From Zea mays (taxonomy: Eukaryota; Streptophyta; Magnoliopsida; Poales; Poaceae), in contig NC_050098.1 of the NCBI RefSeq assembly GCF_902167145.1, positions 33,846,501-33,910,500 of the forward strand: DNA of 64,000 nt. The letters are read 5' to 3'. A model generated the notes under the pieces. It saw only the letters and a list, made by a program, of their open reading frames with translations. It did not search any database and was not told where the DNA came from. Shown here piece by piece: positions 42,575 to 52,051 of the stretch (position 1 is its first letter; each line of letters starts with the position of its first letter). The translations under genes were made by a program, and so were the position numbers.

Positions 42575-42804
42575 AACACACCTCACATGCCACGCATGTG
42601 GGTGTGTTAGGCCGGAATTGTCCCTTTATTGAACAACCTCGGGGTGACTGACAAAATCTGTGTTTATGACAAAGGCATGTGCTCCTGCGTAGTTTTGACA
42701 GCATAACCTCTCTGTTCTTCAATTGCACCATTTTTCAGGTGTGCGATTGGAGAACAACGAGGTTATGCTACCGAAATTTTGCACGATCACATGCCTTGTC
42801 ATAA
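42575..42804. repeat. Hairpin and foldback element
   Basis: A short hairpin (AACACACCTCACATGC with GCATGTGGGTGTGTT, 42575-42608), then a larger imperfect inverted repeat: 42661-42730 (TTTATGACAAAGGCATGTG ... GCATAACCTC) against 42738-42804 (GAGGTTATGCTA ... CATGCCTTGTCATAAA). Probably a MITE; no confident target duplication. Confidence 0.6.
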
Positions 42805-43118
42805 AATATGGGGCTCATTGACCATAAATTCTGGCAGTAAGCTGAGTACCATAAGAAAAGGACAAGTACTATTCGAACCTCGTGGTACAGAATCAAGCTC
42901 CCATCTCGGTAAGTTGAAGTAACATTTAGTTCGTAACAACTACAAACACATGACGTGTACCTTATTTTCTCAACAATTACTTGCATTTAATTTGTAGTAA
43001 CTGACACAACAAGCGGACATCCCGATACCAATATATAGGATGTCGCCTCCAGACCTTGCACTACCGTCTCCGTCCTGATGCCAACATAATTTCAATAGAT
43101 GATAGCTTGTCTTATTAG
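42805..43118. other. Intergenic AT-rich DNA
   Basis: No gene, repeat or element recognised between the foldback element and the hAT-like MITE. Confidence 0.6.
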
Positions 43119-43310
43119 CAGTGGTGGAGCACCCATTATAGCCTACTATGGCTAAAGCCATACCTCAAAATTATATTTGGTGTAGTGGTAAGTACATATT
43201 GCTTGCAATCAATAGGTTCCAAGTTGGAGGCCTACATATTGCATCATATATTTTTTTCTTTTGTATGCTTCTTCAACCATACCTAATTATTATTCCGTCC
43301 TCCGCCACTG
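43119..43310. mobile_element. hAT-like MITE (192 bp)
   Basis: Ends CAGTGGTGGAGCAC and (reverse complement of the right end) CAGTGGCGGAGGAC form terminal inverted repeats of the common CAGTGGCGGA hAT type. Perfect 8-bp duplication CTTATTAG at 43111-43118 and 43311-43318. No coding capacity. Confidence 0.92.
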
Positions 43311-43647
43311 CTTATTAGCCCTTACTTGCCTCACTGAGCAGCCCTCAGTTGAAATATGTACACTTGCTTTAAAAACCACTTTAAATTATTGTTATGCATC
43401 TTGATATAAAATTTATTAAGGAAACATTTTGTATTATCATTACTATGTTGTTTATTAATGATTTTTTTGTCTTTTCACTCGGCATGCAACCATTTTCTTA
43501 ACTACCTGACCTCACCATACGGCTTGATTTGTTGGGCTCAGCTGAATGTGCCTTTTTGCCTGTGTTGTTGGACAAAAATCAGATACCATAATCTCTACTA
43601 CTTATTAAGTACGCAATAGTAGCCTGCCTTTTTGTGTTCTGCCATTC

Positions 43648-43735
43648 TGCGATCTCAGCCGTCCATTGTGGAGACTGACGCAGACACCGGACGATCTCAG
43701 CCGTCCATTGTGGAGACTGACGCAGACACACTCCG
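43648..43735 (+). repeat. Two tandem ~43-bp copies near the Helitron 5' end
   Basis: CGATCTCAGCCGTCCATTG and TGGAGACTGACGCAGACAC occur twice, at about 43650 and 43693, each followed by CCGGAC. Confidence 0.88.
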
Positions 43736-44147
43736 GACGTTGGGCCCACGTGACAGCCACGTCGTCTCGCGCAAAAAATCGCCTAAATTTGACACTGGCA
43801 GTAGCATTTGACCACGATTGCTTCCTTTGAAGGAGGAAGGCTTATAAGCCGGTAGAAATTATGTTGGCTAGCCGGTATGGTTTTAAGAATGTGCAAGCCG
43901 TGACTACAACATAGGTCGTGTGGGCTGTTTTCTTTGGTGCGGCCCAAGTAGCTGCCAGGAGGCCCAAGTATCTCCATACCCGCAGGCCGCATCCCTCGCC
44001 ATCGCCTCCTTGCCCAGTCTCCACGCCGCCGCCTCCTCCTCTGCTCCCCTCCTTCTAGGGTTTCTACTCCATGCGATCTCGCGGCCTTGGTGGCGCGGGA
44101 CAGTAGGGACGCCTCCTCTCCATCGAATCTAGAGAGTCAGCGACCCA

Positions 44148-44329
44148 ATGGGTAAGGGCGGGCAGGACGAAGGCAAGCGGCGGCCGGATCCGCCGCCTCC
44201 GATCCGGACCCCGCCGCGCCGGTCTTCCCGGTGTGGGCGCGCACACCGAGCGAGTGCCTCGCGGAGCTGGGCGTCTCGGCGGACCGCGGGCTCAGCTCCG
44301 AGGAGGCGGCGGCGCGGCTGCAGCGCCAC
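44148..44329 (+). pseudogene. Captured 5' end of an ER-type Ca2+-transporting P-type ATPase
   Basis: The ATG at 44148 begins MGKGGQDEGKRR, and the adjacent frame then gives ARTPSECLAELGVSADRGLS and SSEEAAARLQRH, the cytosolic N-terminus of plant ECA-type Ca2+ pumps (P2A ATPases), which load Ca2+ into the ER. A one-base shift near 44200 separates the two parts, so the capture is not translatable as a pump N-terminus. Native proteins are ~1,000 aa; here about 60 residues. Sequence changes to a kinase fragment at about 44329. Family call from recall of the motif. Confidence 0.75.
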
Positions 44330-44494
44330 TACTCGGAGTTCGACGCGGCGGGCGTCGTCCGCCAGATCGCGCGCGGGCTGCAGGCGCTCCACGGCGCGGG
44401 CGTCGTGCACCGGGACCTCAAGCCCGAGAACTGCCTCTTCGCCGACAGGGGCGAGGCCTCCACGCTCAGGATCATGGATTTCGGCCTCAGCTCC
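44330..44494 (+). pseudogene. Captured fragment of a CCaMK-type Ser/Thr protein kinase
   Basis: Encodes DAAGVVRQIARGLQALHGAG, the catalytic loop VVHRDLKPENC (HRD and N) and the metal-binding MDFGLSS (DFG), i.e. kinase subdomains VI-VII. The wording matches calcium/calmodulin-dependent kinases (CCaMK) better than CDPKs by my recollection. It follows the ATPase fragment in one open frame (from 44231), giving an apparent chimeric ORF to 44932. Everything after DFGLSSV is unrelated sequence. No nucleotide-binding lobe or activation segment, so no kinase activity is expected. Confidence 0.75.
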
Positions 44495-45259
44495 GTCTGC
44501 TTAGTGTGGCTTGCGCTAGCGCTATCCAGCACTGCTGCCTATTTCTTTCCCTGCGTCGTAGTGCTGCTCCTTTTTCCTCTCCCCTCTCTTCCTCTATACC
44601 CGACTACCCGAGCACTACCTGCCAAGCCATGGATCAGGACAATGAGGTCGGCTAAGACTTCTCAATGTTCCTCATCCGCTACAAGAGTGGCCGATGACCG
44701 TGTGCGCTGCCTCAGGGTGGATGTCATCTCAGGTGTCCTCTCCAGGGATAACATCGCCATGGACGCCTTGGCTGTCTCCCAGCAGCATCCTTTGCGTTTC
44801 CAGGAAGCTGCCCCTCCTTTTCTGCATCCACTGAGGAGTGCTGAGGAAGAGAGGAAGTCTGGTCATGGAAGAGAAGAGCTGAGCCTATGCGGGACAAAGG
44901 AGATGGACGACGACGGCGTCGATGAAGGATGAGGCTGTCCTCTTGGAATAAGTCTGGTCATGGAAGAGAAGACCTGAATATTGGCAGAATATTCCCCTAG
45001 GGTGATCCTGTCCTCAGTTGGTTCCACAACCAAACACCAACAAATTGGGGATTATCTCATCCCCCATGGTCCTTCGAACCAAACACACGCTAAGGATCAG
45101 ATCAGTCCTGGTTCAGACCTAATACCATTGTATGGGGTCAAAATAGATCCTTAGGAGTAGAGTGGTGATGCCTGTTTTTTTTTTTTGTTAATTAGTGATT
45201 TATATGTATTTCTCTATGTATTCGTCTACACAATGAACTGATGGTTTTCTTTTGATCAG

Positions 45260-45392
45260 CTACCTTGTCGCAGCAGCCATTTTGCAGTGCTTGTGGAGCC
45301 TTTTGCTAGCCTTTGTCGACATTTATGCACTTCTTGTCAAGCGATCGTTGAGAAATGCCCGAGCTGTATGTATATTTACTATCGGAGATGGG
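45260..45392 (+). pseudogene. Captured internal exon of a CASP-like membrane protein
   Basis: The exon has a good acceptor (TTTCTTTTGATCAG before 45260) and donor (GTGAGT from 45393). It encodes [20 protein letters not shown], a transmembrane helix, then [12 protein letters not shown] and IFTIGDG, as in CASP-like family (MARVEL-domain) proteins. The preserved splice sites mean it could be spliced into a Helitron transcript. No other exons of the gene were recognised nearby. Confidence 0.7.
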
Positions 45393-45616
45393 GTGAGTAA
45401 TATCATTTCATTCTACCCTGTAAAAAAACTCTGTTTTGTAGAATATATAACACTGTTGTACTTTTTTCACTCATTTGACTATTTGTCTATTCTATGAATA
45501 TTTGTACTTGCACAAATAGACAGACATACAAGCCATACTTTTGATGACAGATGTCGTGGTAGTCTTTTCACTTTACTTAATTAGTAATTGAATAAATATT
45601 GTTGGTCAATGCATTA

Positions 45617-45646
45617 TCGCCGACAGGGGCGAGGCCTCCACGCTCA
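45617..45646 (+). repeat. 30-bp duplicate of part of the kinase fragment
   Basis: Identical to 44439-44468 (GCCGACAGGGGCGAGGCCTC core) but isolated from any other kinase sequence; looks like filler DNA. Confidence 0.9.
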
Positions 45647-46227
45647 AGAGTGGCAATAAAGCATATGAATTGTTTAGCTCCATTATGTTCATAAGTTTCT
45701 TCAGAAATCAAAAGATTACTTATGAACGTAATATGTCATGCAAATATTCATTAATATGTAGGTTATTCTTACTGATTGTGACCCATGTACACTCAGAAAC
45801 ATGAAGGAAAATATGAAAATATGGAACTGAATAGCTTATGCATTGAGGAGGAAGATTCTAGAGCGGCTTAAAGAAAGCAAGAATATGGTAGGTTAGTTTC
45901 CTTGCATAACTCAAAGAGTATTGTGCACCGATGGTTTCTCTTACATAATTTGGCATTCTGAATGTTGGATCCGATGGCGCTTCAGGAGCATTAGATAAAT
46001 GCATTATTGTATTATATCTAACTTGGTGATAATGCATTGTGCAATGTAGGTAGAGTGCAAATATCTTTTTTTGGGAAGAAGTGTTTGAAAGTGATTTATG
46101 CCAAACATAGTGTGAGTATAGAACTTTGCTTTTTCACTTTGTCTACGGTTGTACACAAAATCATAATTATGGGAACTGGGAACCATGCTATTCATCTAGA
46201 ATTGGAGCCACTGGTAAATGGTAGTCT

Positions 46228-46749
46228 TTATCTGATTAAGATACTCGATAATATTGCCAAAAAAATTCCTAAAATACATGGACGTGAAATAGATCCTCTA
46301 CAATAGTATGTACGTACTTGACTATATCTTGGCAGCTTGCTAAGAAAACATGCTTTATGTGCAGCCATATCTATTTGCTTAATTTGGCCTTCTCCCGCTT
46401 GGTTCACAGTTTTTTCTAGCTCTATTTGTTTCATCCTGTCCTGATTTGGTGTGCTGACATTTTGGGTGTCATGGGCAGTCAACAGGTCACTATTTTCATT
46501 CGCTTTTCCGCTATGGTCACATTCAGTTTGGTCCCTGTCAACAGATGTGCTTTTGTTTTTCCAATAAAAAACAAGTGTACTTTTGTTGATACTCGATGCC
46601 ATCTGCTCGCCATCTTTGCGTAGGCTGGCACTAAACTTCTCATAGATTTCACAGCGCTTTAATGCAACCTCTTTTCTGATATCTCTACTACTATGAAGAA
46701 GGTAAGAGGTAGTCAACCCCCCTCCCAGTACTTTGGCAGAATTGTTCAT
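46228..46749 (-). other. Unidentified minus-strand open segment in the Helitron
   Basis: 173 open codons, Lys/Glu/Ser/Thr-rich and polar, with no motif I recognise. An exon-like segment on the same strand at 46820-46950 reads LLVLFVRRVTKFGDTAHADR and LIFPFQDPDP. Either could be pieces of captured genes, or chance. Confidence 0.3.
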
Positions 46750-46803
46750 GTTACCATTCTGAATCCCAGTACTTTGGCAGAATTGTTCATGTTACCATTC
46801 TGA
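46724..46803 (+). repeat. 41-bp tandem duplication in the Helitron
   Basis: CCCAGTACTTTGGCAGAATT and TGTTCATGTTACCATTCTGA occur twice in a row with a 41-bp period and no mismatch. Confidence 0.95.
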
Positions 46804-48072
46804 AAACTAAAATGTGTATGCGTGTTTTGGATCCGGATCCTGGAATGGGAAGATGAGTCGGTCCGCGTGGGCCGTGTCGCCGAACTTGGTGACGCGGCGG
46901 ACGAAGAGCACCAGGAGGCCCGAGAGGAGGTGACTATCATCGAATAGGCCATAGTTCCGTAGAGCTACCGCTTAAAAAAATTTCTGTGAAATTTTATACT
47001 CCCTGATCCACGTCCTGCATTTCAAAGAAATTCACAATTCTGGTGAAATCCCTACGTTTCAAAGACTGCTGAAACTAAAATCAGGAGTGTGCCAACTGCA
47101 CGTGTCATGTGAATTTCTCAATGTTTCAGTCAGTGATATGCTTATTGGTTGGGTTCGTATCATTTTCAGAAAATGACTGACATATTTACTTTGCAATCAT
47201 AGATTTTGTGATGCTCCTTTTTGGACGCTTTGCGCTCGTGTAGCTGCTAAGGCACAAGAAAAGAGGTTGGAGTTGTTGTACATTCAGTGTAATCCTAAAA
47301 ATTGGAAACCTCATTTTTTCACTTAAGTTGTTTCCCATGTTGATGTAGTAATTCTACTCTCTTGTTTCGGATCTGAATATTTGTTTTTTTTCAGATTTGT
47401 CTGGTTGTTGTCTCATTGTAATGTATATCCGTTGTTTTTACATGTTTCTTGGGCAGCAAACGGAGAGGAATTGCGAATTGGCAGGTGCTGCCTCCACCTG
47501 GTAACGGTGGGCTGAAATACTATGGTTGTGAGCAGTAAATTCGACCAAATCATCTGCTCCTCAAAAGCCATCTGCGCCTCGACCGGACGGTGACATAGGT
47601 GATCCACAGGTATGTGTCGGTGTCATTATACTAGAGACGGCAATGAAATGTCAATTTCGATGTGATTAGGGAGTGTAGAGAATGAAACATGAATGTCTCA
47701 TTCTATCTATGAATCACCCCTGCACTTTGAATCACTTATGTCATTATTAGCAATCACATAATATTTTTCTTTTGTTTTAGATTTATAGAAACAAGTGACT
47801 ACATAGCTGCACAGTCTCTCGTCGCTTCCTCAAAATAAAAATTTGTGAGTGGTGCTACACTATTCTGCATTTTAATTGTTGAATATTCACCTTCCGCTGG
47901 CAAAAATAGAGTGTAACCATAGATTTGATGAAAAATAGGGGAGCAATTTACTACACCCAATGGTGGTCTGCAATCTATTAATTTGCTCTTTTGAATTTAG
48001 TTCATTTAATTCTCTGAATCAAACCAAAACAAGGGCTAGGAGCTGTAGTCCAGGTTCTTGGTTCGTGATTGA

Positions 48073-48564
48073 TTAACATAAAATCAATGTTGAAGACAAG
48101 GTGACCCAAAAGCGTACAACCTTGTTTTGTTCCTGGGATTTGGGGGATTTAGAAGTTTGTCTTTTAATAATAAAATGTGAGTCATTTTCTATGTGCACAA
48201 GCTCTGATGAGTTTAAATGTTTTCTATGGATTGCCACCAGGAGGTCCTCAAGAGCATCAACCTCGACTACTATGCTTGCTGGCCACTGAAAACCCCGGCA
48301 CCTAGCCGAGCCTGTCGGAGTTGGAGGTTTCTCGAATCCTGAAGCCACAGCCTGCGATAGTAGATCACCTGCAATTTCGACTGTACGTCTTTCCCCCATC
48401 CCTTGGCTGCATTTCGATTTGGATCCGCTGATGGTGTGTCCCTGCTGCTTACCCTTTCGTGCATTTTTGTGATGTGATTTGGATCCTCTGATGGGCGCAT
48501 AACTACTGCTTACCCTTTCGGTGCTCCTGTGCGAGCAATGCTTATCCCAAGTGAATCGCTGCAT
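48073..48564 (-). other. Unidentified minus-strand open segment in the Helitron
   Basis: 163 open codons including WPASIVVEVDALEDLLVAI. The flanks lack clear splice or start context. On the plus strand, 48570-48678 reads like an exon end (SRYPRKPLK then GTCAGT). Not recognised. Confidence 0.25.
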
Positions 48565-49161
48565 TTATGTACTACAGAAGATGATACAAGCAAATCATTA
48601 GTGAACACTAGCAAAGTAGAAATAGATTCTGGAGGAACATTAGCCTTGGTTTCAAGATACCCAAGGAAGCCATTAAAGGTCAGTATCTCTTTTCTTGTCT
48701 AGCCAAGTAGTTGGTGTTTCTGTTAGCTTGTTAGTCCATATGAAGCTATGAAGACCCCACAACACACATATAGTACAGGACTGTTTTGAAATGATAATAT
48801 TACTAACTTAGTTGTGCAGCTGATCAGTGAGCTCTAAGCTCTCATCTTGCTCTTGTTTCCTCTCTGTGGTGACAAAAGTCTTGTCTGGTATTTGATTCAT
48901 ACGATGCTGCATTGTGTGATGGTTGCTTGATTTTTGCACTAGGGAGTTTTGGTGCTCTGTAGGGGTTGGTACTTATTACAGTGTTGTGCCTTTTCTCAAA
49001 ACTGATTTGTACCATGTGAGTTCGTTTTCCATTCTATACAGTTGATGATTTCCCTTGAGAACCTTGTTATCTTCTCATCATGATTAGGCGATCTGATCCC
49101 TATTTCGTTCTTGTGGTCCTTGTTTCATCACGTGCAATGATTTTTTTTCATGTAGGTATAA

Positions 49162-49402
49162 GCAATTTTCTGCATGATCTAGGTAAAAATTGAGTTTGTC
49201 CATTTTGGCTCAGAACAACGCGCCAACTTGCAGATGTTCTTAGGCTCAAAGATATATTATGCATTAATGTATTGCAGATAAAGGCCAATTTGATGCATGA
49301 TCTAGGTAAAAATTAAGTCTGTCCATTTTTTGCTCACAACAACATGCCAACTTCTAGATTTTCTTAGTCCCAAAGATTTATTATGTATAAAGTGTATTGT
49401 AG
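49162..49402 (+). repeat. Imperfect ~120-bp tandem duplication in the Helitron
   Basis: Both copies contain GCATGATCTAGGTAAAAATT, then GTCCATTTT, AACAAC.. GCCAACTT and TTATTATG; about 15% mismatched, so it is older than the perfect duplications. Confidence 0.85.
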
Positions 49403-49699
49403 TTGTTGATCAAGTGATTGTTTTATGTCTGTTTTATATGCAAAAAAAGTATAATCAAGTTATGTGTTTAAAAATGAAAACAAATACTTTCGGCTCTATA
49501 TTTTGTGATTACACAGGTTTGTAGAAAGTCACTTGGAAAAAGTGATCAAACTATATTGTTTATTTGTTTCTGTATTTTCATGTCTAAATGTATTATCTTT
49601 CAGGAGATATACTTGGAGCATCAGAATTATAAGTGCATCTACAAGAGCAATTACAACAATTCTCCATCAGGTTGTTCAACAATGAGCAATACAGCCTCC

Positions 49700-49751
49700 C
49701 ACCTTGGTCGATTAGCATCCTTTCTCACCTTGGTCGATTAGCATCCTTTCT
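49700..49751 (+). repeat. 26-bp tandem duplication in the Helitron
   Basis: CACCTTGGTCGATTAGCATC followed by CTTTCT, twice in a row without mismatch. Confidence 0.95.
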
Positions 49752-50393
49752 GACTGAAATAATGTTATTTTTAATGGTGCCACAATAAGTTTCACTTATG
49801 CTTATTTTCAGTATGACACATTCTCCTCTTATTGCATTTGTCCCCTTTTGATGACCTGGTTTACCTGATTATAATTGTTTGTCCCTGGCGCCTTGCAGGT
49901 TGGTGTTTAGAAATCTCATATGCAAATGTGGGAAGACGATGCCTCATCAATGACGAGTAGGTTGAATCTCTCCTAGCGGCACCATTGCTCACCACAACTG
50001 GTTTGCTTGAGCAACTTAATGTCACTCTCAAGAGGGACCACCCTTCGACTGACACCTTGAAGCACCACATAAGCTTTAGAAAGTTGGAATTGTACTCCGT
50101 ATACATAAATTACCATGATATTATATGTTCCTGTAATTCTATGTTGATTCTTTAGAAATAATATATACGATATTGTAATGTTTGTTCGACATCAGTTGAT
50201 TTTATTTGAGTTGACATATTTATAATAATATTATATATTTATATTGTCACACAGATTTTACATATCATATTGATATTTGTTATTTCATATCTATGTTTTA
50301 CACTATTTTTTAACTTCTGTGGCAAGTATGAATAATTGAAAGATTAATATATGCCTGATTGGATGCCGTTGCAACGCACGGGCACCTACCTAG

Positions 50394-50736
50394 TAAATTA
50401 TAAAGGTCCCAACGCTGGAGGAACATGTTCAGCCGCAGCCCGAAGAGGAGGGCCGGCGAGCCGACGCTCCCGCAGACTGCAGTGGTCGGCCTCCTCTTCT
50501 CCACGGCGTCCTCCCTCTGTCCCCTTCTCCGGCACCAGCTAGCCCGGCGTCCCCACAGCACAGCTGCACAGGGCGGTGCTGGAGAGCGGAGCCCACACGC
50601 GGCACGCCACTGTCTCCCGCCGGAAAAACTGAACCGGTTTATTTTGCTTCAAGTAGGGAACGATAGGTTAAGCTCTAGAGCAGAGACACCTAAACATTCT
50701 GTTCATCAATGATTTTATAAAGGTTTAAAACAAATC
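50394..50736. other. Host DNA between the Helitron and the tRNA gene
   Basis: Contains a GC-rich open stretch of about 95 codons (50425-50712, plus) starting MFSRSPKRRAGEP with no known motif. Its composition suggests a gene fragment or 5' exon; I cannot identify it. AACAAATC just before the tRNA fits the plant CAA start motif. Confidence 0.4.
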
Positions 50737-50810
50737 GGTCCCGTAGCTCAGTCGGTCAGAGCGTTGGTCTTATGAGCCGAAGGTCGCGGGTTCAAACCCC
50801 GCCGGGACCA
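50737..50810 (+). tRNA. trnI-UAU: tRNA-Ile (anticodon UAU)
   Basis: 74 bases fold as a standard cloverleaf: acceptor GGTCCCG/CGGGACC, D-arm GCTC...GAGC, anticodon stem TTGGT/GCCGA with loop CTTATGA (anticodon TAT at positions 34-36), variable AGGTC, and T-arm GCGGG TTCAAAC CCCGC, discriminator A. The B box GGTTCAAACCC and A box TAGCTCAGTCGG are intact. There is no intron and no encoded CCA. A T-run at about 50829-50834 can end Pol III transcription. It reads AUA codons. Confidence 0.93.
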
Positions 50811-50850
50811 TAATCCAATTATAATTTATTTTTTGTCTACTTTTTTTATT

Positions 50851-51044
50851 AAATCTATTTTTTGAGACCAAAATTAATTTATTATCTACTTTTTGTCTGC
50901 CTTTTTTTGTCCACTCTAAATTTGATTTATTTCTCTGTCTTTATTTAAATCTATTTTTTTCCAGACCAAAATTAATTTATTATCTACTTTTTGTCTGCCA
51001 TTTTCTGTCCACTCTAAATTTGATTTATTTCTCCGTCTTTATTT
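50851..51044 (+). repeat. Two tandem ~96-bp AT-rich copies
   Basis: Copies start at 50851 and 50947 (AAATCTATTTTTT) and share ACCAAAATTAATTTATTATC and CCACTCTAAATTTGATTTAT. They are followed (51150-51370) by several GCTGCGCTAAATTTGTTGTG-like units. Confidence 0.88.
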
Positions 51045-51957
51045 TATCAACCAATTCTAAATTTAAAATTGTTATGTGGTCTTTTTTTAACGTAAATTGT
51101 TATGTGGTCTGTCCTGTCTAAATTTGTTTTGTTGTCTGTCTCTTTATTTCCAGTCACAAGCTCCGCTACGTCCGCTCACAAGCTAGGCTAAATTTGTTGT
51201 GTATGTTTTTTTTCCTGTCCACTCACAAGCTGCGCTAAATTTGTTGTGCATGTTATTGTTATTATTTTCTTTGGTCTATCTTTTTTCGTCTGTCCACTCA
51301 CAAGCGAGCTGCGCTGAATCTGTTGTGCATCCTTTTTAGCTGCGCTAAATCTGTTGTGTATCCTTTTTAGCCTATGAGCCCACAAGATAATCTAGCCGAG
51401 TCAAAGCTAACACACCCTTTCTTTTGTCTTTGTACTCAAGGTATAGTAGTCAAGCTAAGACTCGTTTTTTGGGGAAATACCAATGGTAGATGCAACCTAG
51501 ATAAGGGATGAAAAATAGATGTAAACTGGTAGGAAATTTCTTCTCCTTTGTTTTCTATGAAATTTCAACCCATGTGACCATTATGGATCTTACTACTGAC
51601 CGTGTCATCGACTTTTGTCAATCGTTATCTACCGTAGCGCTTCAATGCACAACCTTTATTATGAGACTGCAACCACCTCAACGCCATATTAGCTTTTATT
51701 TTACAAACTTTTAGTCCCCAGTACATAATTAAGCAAATAAAATTTACATAGTTCATAAAAACACATCAAATGTAAGTTTTTTAAAAGATATAATTTATAA
51801 AAATAAAATCTAGTTTTTATGGTGCAAATTGTAGATGTGTTCTATTAATTATTTTTGAGTTGACCATGGACTGAACTAGAATAGATTGTGGTCCCACATT
51901 AAAGAATGGCTATAAAGCTAGTGAGTGCCAAGGGGTGATGGTTGATGCTGCAATAGA
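51045..51957. other. AT-rich intergenic DNA
   Basis: Degenerate repeats of CACAAGCTGCGCTAAATTTG-type to about 51370, then no recognisable gene or element up to the LINE poly(A). Confidence 0.6.
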
Positions 51958-52051
51958 TTTTTTTTGAAGTTAAGTTATTGTAGGGAGGACCTACAATATT
52001 TTTATTATTTCTTGGCCAAATATGAACAGTTTACAGAAAAGTAAACGATGA

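Larger units (their letters stand above)
43592..50393 (+). mobile_element. Non-autonomous Helitron, 6.8 kb, carrying host gene fragments
   Basis: The 5' end TCTCTACTACTTATTAAGTA fits the maize Helitron start (TC). The 3' end GCCGTTGCAACGCACGGGCA followed by CCTACCTAG ends in CTAG with the GCCGT/ACGGGC hairpin known from maize Helitrons. It sits between A (43591) and T (50394), the Helitron target. No Rep/helicase is seen, so it would depend on autonomous relatives. Between the ends are fragments of at least three host genes (44148-45392), several exon-like pieces, and short tandem duplications. Transcribed strands of the fragments are mostly plus. Confidence 0.9.

Noticed and set aside
44330..44494. 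A functional protein kinase gene
   Set aside because: Only about 55 residues of the catalytic domain are present, inside a Helitron and fused to unrelated sequence.
44148..44504. Arg/Ser-rich 118-codon ORF from the ATG at 44148
   Set aside because: Only the first ~18 codons follow the pump N-terminus; the rest is the wrong frame of the captured fragments.
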